Assembly (NCBI GenBank): GCA_032158295.1
Contig: CM063246.1
Location: 11,657,608-11,721,607, forward strand
Source: Pycnopodia helianthoides
Taxonomy: Eukaryota > Echinodermata > Asteroidea > Forcipulatida > Asteriidae
Direction: 5' to 3'
DNA length: 64,000 nucleotides
In this document: positions 33,541-44,100 of the stretch, piece by piece
How positions within the stretch are numbered: position 1 is the first letter of the stretch
Layout: each line of letters starts with the position of its first letter
Position numbers and translations under genes: made by a program
The notes under the pieces: generated by a model
The model's input: only the letters and a program-made list of their open reading frames with translations
Told to the model about the DNA's origin: nothing
Databases searched by the model: none

Positions 33541-33662
33541 CCTGTCTCCGTCGCAACATCCTGGCCGACTCTCTCCAACAGAGGGCACAAATAGTCTCTG
33601 GTCAATGCGCGTCGTTCGAGGAGTTGCGTTGCAAGCGTTGACTGGCGACTGCGTAATATCAC
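33541..33662 (-). CDS. Possible first exon of an unidentified gene
   Basis: An ATG at 33662 opens a 40-codon Arg/Leu-rich stretch (MILRSRQSTLATQLLERRAL and more) that ends at a good donor, GAGACAG|GTATGT. The stretch is richer in CpG than its neighbours, as first exons often are. I find no partner exon downstream on the minus strand, recognise no family, and cannot exclude chance. The basic, hydroxylated start would fit a mitochondrial presequence, but that is a guess. Confidence 0.25.
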
Positions 33663-34650
33663 ATGACCGTGTGCGTGTGTGCGCGATTCTGACCTAAGTG
33701 TTTCAACATAATGGCACAGCGCCCTCTACTGTTGTCGTTCAGAGCTCAAACAGTCTATCCAAGTCCATCCATGGTGCCCGACAATTCACTCAACCCGTGC
33801 CTTCTGCCAGTCTGCCTGGTTCCCTCCTACTTAGTGTACATGGTCATAACTATTAAAATCACAGTATACTGGTTGTTACCGTGGTGACATTGTCATGGCC
33901 AGATACCAAGCGGTCAGAAGCATCATGTCGAGAAAAAAAACACTCACGGTCCTTCTGGACTTTTGCGCACTTAAAAGAACAGCTGTTCCCTCTAGTGGAG
34001 AAGTGGGGGTTCTACGAGGGCAGCGAAGGCTTAATAAGTACTTGAGAATTGCCACTCGGGTCATTTGATTATTACTATCTGCTTTACTCTCCTGCCCAAC
34101 TGGCTCATGCCACGAAATAACACGGGAGACTGTGGAGACTAAAGTCCACAGTACACAAGCCATGGGAGTTTCTACATAAATATCAGCTGTACAAACAGAA
34201 GGAAACCCATGCACCAAAAATGCTAGCCTGGAAGGTTATGTTAGTTTGTGGCACTCTGTGGTACCTGTGTGTACTGCAGTAACGGTGGTACATTCGTCCA
34301 AGAATAAAAAAAAGTTGAGGGACTTTTACAGATGATACAAGCAGGAATGACATTAGTGCTTCTCAACAGAAACTTATGAGATTGCTCTCAATCAATTTGT
34401 TCAATATTTTGACGTCAGCATTGACAGCACTAAGCTCCAGCTTATTGTGCAAAAAATATGCACAAGTAGGTACACGTCTGCAGGACACTGCTACTGTCAC
34501 CCAGAGCTTCCAGTCAGCAAGCCAAGTGCCTTGGGAAACCCAAGCAAGGTGGAGCCCAAAGAGGTGGAGGTCACCTGACCTATGTGGACATGCTACGCAG
34601 GGACACAGGGCTTTGTGACAACGAATGGAATATAGATGGATTGCAATACA

Positions 34651-34778
34651 CGTCACTGACCACCATCTTTGATGAATTGTGCACGCGTGAAGAGCCATCA
34701 TTGGCTTGAGAGTCGTGCGTAGCACGTACCGAGTGCACTTTTCCCATCGTTTTACATCAAAGATGGCGGTCAATGACG
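34651..34778. repeat. Inverted repeat near the syntaxin-16 3' end
   Basis: CGTCACTGACCACCATCTTT and GATG (34651-34674) face CATC and AAAGATGGCGGTCAATGACG (34755-34778), 24-nt arms with few mismatches; outer CAATACA/TATTGG extends them. It lies within 400 bp past the syntaxin stop codon. Confidence 0.75.
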
Positions 34779-34980
34779 CGTATTGGACATGCATGAAGGA
34801 CAGGTAGATCTGGGAGGACGCTTCTCTCGTGACATCATTGGTCGAGGACACCACTCCGCAGAGAAGAAGAAGATTACGTCCAAATATTTGGGGCACCGTT
34901 GCAGCATGTTCATCACGTTTTTGTACAATTTCTCATCATCACATCAAGGTTGGAAGTTGTGCTTTCTCTACCATGCAGAG

Positions 34981-34986
34981 TTTATT
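34981..34986 (-). terminator. Putative polyadenylation signal of syntaxin-16
   Basis: AATAAA on the minus strand, 64 nt after the stop codon. A 3' UTR this short is unusual, so a more distal signal may also be used. Confidence 0.4.
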
Positions 34987-35049
34987 ATGGCAAGACAAAT
35001 CCCTGTCCTCCACGGTTTACGATAGGGGGGGTTGTGGGGAAAGCAAATA

Positions 35050-35154
35050 TCATCTGAACTTGGTGGCAATGAGGATGATGATGAGAACAATTAAGATCAC
35101 CGACAAGATCATGATGATGAACATCTTGCGATTCTTCTTCTGGTACTTCTCCGC
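35050..35154 (-). CDS. STX16: Syntaxin-16 exon 9 (membrane anchor, stop)
   Basis: 105 bp; the acceptor CGTTGCAG precedes [10 protein letters not shown], followed by an Ile/Leu-rich span and the short luminal end ATKFR, then TGA at 35052-35050. Confidence 0.95.
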   Translation of the reverse strand, partial: AEKYQKKNRKMFIIMILSVILIVLIIILIATKFR

Positions 35155-38100
35155 CTGCAACGATAAATAAGTGGGGGCAAATAAACAGATTTGGTGAACT
35201 GCGTCTGGCTGTTCAGCTAAAAATACTGATTATCTTTGTGAAAATTTCATATGAATATTAGGGTGTCATGGCCGAGGGGTTTAGAGCATCGGATTTAAGT
35301 TCTGGTGGTCGAGTCATCGGGGTGTGGGTTCGAATCCCGGTCATGACACTTGTGTCCCTGAGCAACATGCTTTACTATAACTGCTTCTCTTCACCCAGGG
35401 GTATAAATGGGTACCTGCGAGGGTAGAGGTTGATATTGTGTATGAAAAAGCCTTTGGAGCGCCACGGCAGCACCGGGCTGTATACTCCCCAGGGAGCTGA
35501 GAAAGATTACAGGAATGCTATTGGCCCAATGACCACAGCACTAATGTAAAGCGCGTTGATACGTTACTGTGAAATGCGCTACATAAGAACTAGTTATTAT
35601 TATTATTAGATCAAATGAAAGTTCAATCATTCGCCGCCAAGCTCTAGTTTGTCATGTTTGGCAACCTTTGCACAAAGGTGACAGTTTTAATTTTCCACAA
35701 AGTAGCATTCATGTGCTCCATGTGTGCACTCTGTTCAAATAAAAAAAAAAAATCTTCCACAGAAGTAGCACTCATACTGTGTGGGCGTGAGCATATTGTT
35801 CAACATTTTCACAAAGTAGCACTCATGTAGTTTTGTAACACATTGGCATGTGATGATTAAAATAACAAAAACTGGCCTGTTTTGTGTTCTTCTAGGCTTC
35901 ATAGACTATCACGCCTCTTTCTTCCTTTAATGCTCATTAATTTAGAATGTAAATTGATTAAACAAAAAAGCATATTTATCTAGTACAAAGCATCAAGTGT
36001 CCACACTGAGAACACCAATTGAAAACAAAGTTTTGAAGGAAAGTGGTATTTAAAAAAAAAAAATCAAATTTTGGGATGTGACTTTCTTTGATTGCTAAAT
36101 TTGACAAGTGTGCTACTTTGTGGTGTCGCTAACAAATTTTGTACAAGATAATAGATCATTATTTCATGACAGAAATCATCAAAAGCGGTCTCCAAGGTTA
36201 CCTTTTGGAGTTGTTTGAGACCTTGCTCGACCTTGGTTGCCGTTTTGTCAACGTTGTAATCTATTCTGTCAAGTACGGTACCCTGAGGGGAAAAGAACAA
36301 AAAGGGTTGAACTGTTGAAGCCTACATTCAGCATTCATTAATCGTCGGTCGCGCATTAAACTGACCTATGAGTAAAAAATCACAAAACTTGGCAAATCGG
36401 TTTTTGTTGAAAAATATTAATTGCTTTTCATATTTTCAGCATGTTTCAGAACCTAACACGTTTCCTTATTACACTAGATTTACCATTTTGCATTTCCACG
36501 AAGTGACATATTATCATTTGTCATTCGAAGTACTCATACCATTGACCCAGTTAACCTGGCGTCATCAAGACGTTAAATCTTGGTTGTGCCCCTTTGAGAG
36601 TCGAATTCCAAGAGTGTGACTGTGCAGTAGGCACTGTAGATAAGGCACGCCTGGCTAGACGTGCACTATATATTCACATACAATTTGACATCCAAAATGG
36701 CAGACCACGAGCAGACAGCAGCCGCGTGTAAGCTTTCTAAAGCTTTACATTTGGACAACTAAAGAGCCCAAACAACATTTATTTTCAGCAAATCTAACAG
36801 TTTTGATTAACCACCACATTAAATATGGAAGATTAAAGCTGATGAAACTCATTATAATCATGATTTAAACTTCCAGAATCTCCCCAAAGAATTTCCACAA
36901 GAAAATAACCGAAAAAGTAAAAATACCAGTTTATGATTTTTGTGAACTTGGATCTTAAATCTATACAGAATTACAAAATCTAATTATTAGAGAATTTGTT
37001 GTGACTTTGATCTTAAATTTATACAAAGATTAAAAAATTTTACTGTTAGAGAATTTGCCCGTAATCTGCATGCTTCAGCAAGACATTGCTAGCTAGTGAA
37101 CGGGGGAGAACCCTGTATTATACACTAATGTACCTGCTCTACCACCATAGACGCTAAATCTCGGAAGATCTCATTCAGGTCAACGATGGACTGAACGATG
37201 TGCGTGATTTCTTTGTCTCGTTGTTCAATCATTGTGCTGTTGTCCTCTACCATCTGCATCTGTGTATCCGTAAAACCCTGGCAAATCATTCAGAAAAACG
37301 ACACGATAATTATTACGAAAAATACAGAGTAAGCTACAAGGAGACGGTGGGCCAAACTGCATAGCTTTTTTTCCAGAGTATTCCGTTGCATTGTGACAAT
37401 AACTGGTTTACACCAGCGCAGCGTGTCGTGGCCGAGCGGTCTAGTGCAATCGGACTGAGAATGCCAGCAGCAAGGGCAAGTGGGAAACTAGCGTGAGTAA
37501 AATTAAATATCGGGAGAGGATTTTTCCGTTAATAATCCCCCTAAAGGTGGATACTCCAAGATACCTCAAAATCTTCCATATGCAAGGCGCCAGGGCTTAA
37601 TTTCATAGAGCTGTTAGCAAATATTGCTTAACAGGTTTCTGCTAAGCAAAACAAAGCAGGGCACCAGTCACAGATTTAACATGTGGAATGGTATTTTTGC
37701 TGGTAACCTTAATTTGGTAAGCATCATTTTTTGTGCCTATCGGATGGTCAGAAAGTATGAGTGTTTAATGTTCAAAAACCAGGCCATTGGTTTCGTGTCA
37801 TGGCCGAGCGGTTTAGTGCACCGGACTCAAAGTTCTGGTGCCTCAAGACATCATGATGTGGGTTCGAATCCCGGTTATGGCACTCACCCTGTCGTAGAGC
37901 AAGTCATCTTCCATGATGTCCTCTTCCGTCATGATTGCACTGCCCGGAGAAAGATTCGTATCGAAGAAATGCTTTGATCTTTCCTCTCGACTCTTCATTC
38001 CTGAGGACGGTCAGAATATTCAAACTTTACTTTTACATATATCCACACACTAGGATTCTGAAAGTCGTGAGCTGAATGAACTTCATTCAATTCCAGAGAG

Positions 38101-41100
38101 TAGGTTTCATTGCTGACAAAAAGGTCTGAAACTAGGATTCAAACTTTAGGGAGATATGTTGAAATGATGGCACTTCAGCCTTTTAGTAACCCCTGGAGTT
38201 ATAGATTCCAAGCATCTGGAAAAAGTATCCCCAGTGCTAAAGAAGTAGATCAAAGAGCTCTACTTCTTTGAATCTGAAGAAAATAGAGGCATTTTTAGTT
38301 TACTGGGCAGGTATACAATGTCTGAATTCAGATAAAAGTTAGATATTTCTCATCCCTGCAACTCAAATTTATTTCAACAAGGGAAAAGGATTACAAAGTG
38401 AAACTATTAGAGAATGAACCTGTCCTTGGAGATGTTTTTTAGTTTGATAGGCGATTTCTTTTGAGCCCTTCAAAAGTAGAAATCTCTGGGATATCACCAC
38501 TGTATTTTATTTTTTTTACACAAATCTTGCGAAGGCCCCCGGGGGTATCCAAGTTCTGATGAGGCAACTCACTGAGTCCACCTTGACAAATAATGATTAA
38601 AGGTATTATACAGGATTGGTAGAGCTGACAAAATAGTCGCAGACGGTGTTCATGCTTTGTGTGATCAAACATACATGTCATATATGTATGAAATAAAAAA
38701 CTTGTGGAAATGTGGGCTTAATCCCTTGTGTGAGTCAGGAGAAAATAGTGACAAACCATGCACAATTTTCTGCATGTAAACATATTGTCCTTAGTTTTGG
38801 GTGTAACAACCGAAATCAACTGTTGCGGTTTTTTAAAATAGGTTTTCAGATATAGTTTTCTCGAATATGACTTCATTTCAGAGGGAAATATTTCAAAAAA
38901 GAATTTTTTAAGTATGAACTTCATGATCAGTAAGCTTTCAAACTAAAATTATACAATGGTGTTTTTTTATCCTGTATAATACCTTTAATAGAGTGATGTT
39001 AGCTTTTAATGATGTCTGTCAATGATGTCAAAAATTAATGTCTAGAAGTTATGTTTTTCAACATTTAAAACATGACACCGATGTCGCCCTTACGTTTTAA
39101 ATAGTTTGACTGCGATTTTCTGAAGTTGATGGAGAGCTCTTGTAACCTCCCCGCTAATGAAGACATGATGTTCTTGGTGACTTTCTGCTCCTGGCCCGAT
39201 GCGTACCTGCTCTTCCCTCCAATCGCCTGAATGGCCCTCTGACATCTATGGAACATCTGGGGGAAAGAGGGGTAAAAATGCCAGAGCTTGGGTACAGGTG
39301 AAATTCCGACCTTGTCTGGTCTAGTCCGGTTCAATCTGGTTTGATCCAAGCTGGTGCGTTTTTTTATTTGATTCATTCTTGTCTAGGCCAGTATATAGTG
39401 TGATATGAAAAATACATAGTGACAAACCACAAGGGAAACTGACTGGGACACTGGGTAAATTTTAGGTTGTGTTGTAAACTTGGGTGTGATCCCTGGCTAC
39501 ACGGCAGTTACAGGTTGAATGGCGTCTGACCGGCAACCCCGAACAAAGATATTGACAAAATATGGAGACTGCCAACATTAGGGCTAGAAAGCTCAGTTGG
39601 TAGAGCGCCGGCACATTAATCTAGAGGTTGCAGGTTCAGGTCCCGCTCTAACCAATGTTTCCTTGTTCAACCCTTAATTCAAACTAGTCCAGTCTAGTTT
39701 TAACTAGTTTGATCCAGTCTATTCTAGTTTAATCCAGTTTGTTACTGTTGTTTTCAGTCTGGTCTAGAAGAGCACTATTGAAAAACATCATATATACAAT
39801 CTGGTCCAGTCTAGTTGGATCTGGTTTGATCCAGTCTATTGACCCTGACGTCATCTTCACAATAACATTGGTTGCTCCACTTGGTGAGTCAATGTCCCTG
39901 TGTGTTACCCATTCCTCTATGGTTATACACAATGTAGTGCGCATTTTAAGCATCATGGTGTTTACACGCTTACCAAAATTTGTATGCATTTTGATGTCCA
40001 AAATGGCAAGCATGCCAGACAGTAGCTGCGTGTGACATTTGTGTAACAGGTTAATAATATGCTTATGTAGTTATAGGTGGTGTTAAGTATTATAGTTTCA
40101 AGAAGCCATTTGCGAGTTAGACTTGAATAATGTCTGGTACAATGACTTGTTTAGACTCAAGTTCGCGCTTAAATTTGAATTCCTCAGACTACATCTACAG
40201 TTGCTTTGTCACATGATTCAGGGCAAGCTTTTGCATAGTGACGTAAGGGACTGCGAACACCCATACACAATTTTGAATGAATGTGTTTGGCATAATGGTA
40301 CTAGGGTTTGCTCATTCTGGAGGTTGCTATAAAAAAGCTTGCCCCATTTGACATAGCAACTGTCTTTAGTCTGAGGAATTCAAATTTCAGCTGTAACTTG
40401 TGACTAAGCAAGTTAGTGTACCAGACATTATACAAGTCTAACTCCCAAATGGCTCATTGCCGTACAACTCAACATAGTCTAGTGGCCATTGCTTGCTGAA
40501 CATACTTGTGTAATTTCTTGTGTTGCAATCTCAATGGCATGCTCCTCCTCCATGCTGTCATCCAGCGTTGGTCTGGTCAGATGCTTGTCATGAAGTAAGC
40601 CCAATTCTTTGACTGTCAACGTAAAACCAGAAACAATTGTTAGTCCCGATGTTTATAGAGTGGCTGTTTAGAAAAAGTTGTTGCAAAAGTAGCTGAAAAA
40701 AAGTAACAGCAAGATTTCCTCTTTCTTTCACAAAAAGCGTTTGAACTTCCATTGTGTTCACTTTACAATGCACAGAACCTTATGCTTTAAAACCGTCCAA
40801 TGCACAGGAAGTACAGACTCCACAAAGTACCCCACCTTCTAGGCTAGCATTGGGTGCATCGGTTGCTTCTGTTTGAACATAGGCTGGTATTATCAGGAAA
40901 CCCCAATTATGGCTGATTGTGGTCCGACAAATTGAAGTCTGACTGGTTGCGTTCAGTACCATGTTTGCTCTGCACATGAATGCAACATAAATTTCACAAC
41001 TTCTCTCTTGAATAATGCTGACAACAAACTTTGCATTCCGACTGATTGCGGTTTTACCAAGTGCGGTCCAACCGATTGCAGTCTGATCAGTTGCGGTCAG

Positions 41101-44100
41101 TACCATTTTTTGTTCTACACATAAATGCAACCAAAATTTCACAACTTCTCTCAATGTTTGCAACAAACTTTGCATTCTGTCTGATTGCAGTCTGATCGGT
41201 TGCGGTCTGACCGAATGCAGTCTGACCAATTATGGTTTGACCGATTGTGGTCCAACCAATTGCAATCTAACTGGTTGCGGTCAGTACCATTTTTTGCTCT
41301 ACACATAGATGCAACAAAAATTTCACAACTTCTCTCAATGTTTGCAACAAACTTTGCATTCTGTCCGATTGCAGTGTGATCGGTTGCGGTCTAATCGATC
41401 GCAGTCTCAGTGATTATGGTCTGACCAACTGCGGTCTGACCGATTGTGGTCTGACAAATTGCAGTCTGATTGAATGTGGTTCGACCAATTGCAGTTTGAC
41501 CGATTACAGTCTGACTGATTGTGGTCTGACCAATTGTGGTCTGATTGGCTGTGGTCCGACCGATTTGGGTTCGGCCGAGTCAGCTCAACTGAGCACTCGA
41601 CAACTCACCTTTCTGCTGTATTCTTGTTGTATCATATGAAATTTCTTCAACTGCATCAACCCTGCAAAGGAGAAGAAGAAAAGGGAAATGTCTTCACCAC
41701 TTTGACTGGCTGGCACAGTAGGAGGGTCTTAATGACAAAGAGGTGAGTCTCTAAGAGAGATCTTGACGGATGTGCAACACTTTCTGCTTCACCTACCATT
41801 CCGGAGGAATCGAGATCTTGGTGGCACCAATGACAGCATCTGGATCACTGGACAGGCCGGAAACCAACGCCATTCTGTCATCTGGAACCTGAACGGCACA
41901 GAAGCAGAAAAAAAAACACCCAGTGAATTTAACATCAAAAATACAATCATTCTCACTATACGTTATGTGACATGACAAACACTTACTCAAAGGAATTGTA
42001 ACAATGTCTTGTACTTGATTAAATCTGAAGTTTATTCCATGGAAATAGACTGTGCAAGTGTATTCAAACACTTCGGGGACCTCTTTGGCGCATGAGGTGG
42101 GAAGGAAACAAACTTGCGCACTTTATCAGTCGCAATGTTTGAAACTTTGAATACGCACGAGACTTGCCCAGTCTACAGAGCCCAGAGAACGCTGCGCCTG
42201 ATCTCCTACATTGTCTGCTCTAGACGTACAATTAGTCGTCAATAACACACACAATGACTGCATTATAGATGACGGTATGCCTGTATGACAAATGAAAAGC
42301 AACATTTCTTGAATCGAAAGCTGAGATTTACCATACAGCTCAAAATGGCATCACCTCCATGTGTGACCCGGCTCACGGCAGACTCGCACAGGTAATGATA
42401 CACTCACGTCTTCTCCAGTTTCTTTTTCAATACTTTATTCTAATATTACCATCACACCCCTATTTGATTAATGTCGGTTCCGCCAACAGATGGACACAGA
42501 ACCAAAAAACCAAAGATCTTTTCTTGCATGCAGCAAGAAAAGTTCTAGAACCTCAGTCTGGTTGTGGGTTTCCCCTAACGGGGTTTTCCTCTCACATCTA
42601 GAACCTTGACATGTTTCTTCAAGATCTTTTCTATAAGGTTTTTTTTTTCCAAGAAATTGATTTTTTTGTGAGGGTCCCCAGGATTTCATTAGGGCAGAGT
42701 GGCTTACAGCATGGGGGAGGGTTGAGCAGGTTAGATATCTTCATGCAAACATACAAACAAACAAGGCTTACAAAAAAAAAAGTTTCCTGTAACCTGACCT
42801 TTCAAAAAGCTGCCAATCGTAAAAAATACTATTAAAATTTACCAACCGTAAATTTATTTGTTATGGCATGTCGTTTCGAGCGGTCAAGCAAACTGGACTC
42901 AGGCTCAGGAGTTTTTGACCATCTCTGTCCTATTATTATCATTATTATTTGATAATATTTTATATAATCATAAAATCTGATTGCATAAAATGTCAGAATC
43001 TTTCACATCCTGTCCAGCAAAAAAGTCAATAACAAAACAGTTATTCTTAAATGTACAAAAAAAATAAGTCATTTCTCCTTGGTCAATAAACATTATATTT
43101 GGTGTGCAAGAACATCTTTATAAATACAATTCTTTTTCCTGCATGTTACAGGAAACAATTTCTTTTAAAGACCCAATCACTGATTTTATACCTTGGCCAA
43201 AAACAGTTCGAGGAAGCAAGGCTATAAATTGAAAATTTGAGTTAATATCGTTGTTAAAACTTGTTTATGTTTTCAAAACGTGTCCATGGCCAGACATGGC
43301 TGCTGCTTTAATCAAATAGCATTAAACTGTAAACAGATTCAGTGAGTTTTTAAAGCTGTTGGGCCCAAAGTAGAAGCCTGCTTAATTTGTTTAACTTTCT
43401 TGAGCAAGTTCAATCATTGCGCGGGCAAGTTTAAAACTTGTGCGGGTTTCTACTTTGCACTCAACAAAAAAACCAGTTTGAAATATATAGGGCCTACAGT
43501 GTGTACTTTTAAAAATTTGTTTGTCTTGTATAAAACTAGTCAACATGCCGGTATAGTTTTTCATTTTTACAAAGGGTTAGATGCATAGGTCTGTCTCCTG
43601 AAAAGGTCCTTGTAAAGATGCTGGGCAGATTATATCATAAAGACTCTGTAAGAAGCGGTGTTATTCTGGACTCAACTCCGTGTGATTTATTAAGGACTCC
43701 TGACATGTCTCAGCTATACCTGTTATGCAAAGGGCGCCACCTCTTGGTGGTTGTTATACAGGCTCGCCTTAACACTAGCCCGGCGTACATTGTCTAGTAA
43801 AAAATGCTATGGGCTAGTAAACACCACTTCTTAACTTGCCCTGTGGCTACTAAAAACTGTTCAACCTACTTGTTTAAAATGCTCATTTCTTCCTTTTCAG
43901 ATGTGAATAATTAATGTATAAAATGTGTTAATCGTTATTGAGTGTGTGAATATAACTTCATTTGATCATTAAACTGGTTCTGATCGTTAACATTTTACAC
44001 ATCAGAACATTACATTTATGGCAATTCCTGTTTAAAATCTGGGCTACTAAAACTTCCTGGGGGCAAGTAAAATGCACAGTTTACTAGCCCGGTGGGCTAC

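Noticed and set aside
34363..34896. 177-codon minus-strand frame after syntaxin-16
   Set aside because: It crosses the inverted repeat at 34651-34778 and part of the likely syntaxin 3' flank; the translation is Cys/His/Trp-rich without motif.
37794..37883. Functional tRNA gene antisense to syntaxin-16
   Set aside because: TGGCCGAGCGG and GGTTCGAATCCCGG look like a class II tRNA, but the same head with a body is repeated at 35264 and 30580, so it is a SINE head.
41376..41639. Plus-strand frame with pentapeptide-like [10 protein letters not shown] repeats
   Set aside because: It is the translation of the 15-bp intronic array; a unit divisible by three keeps any frame open. No start context, no splice support, antisense inside syntaxin intron 3.
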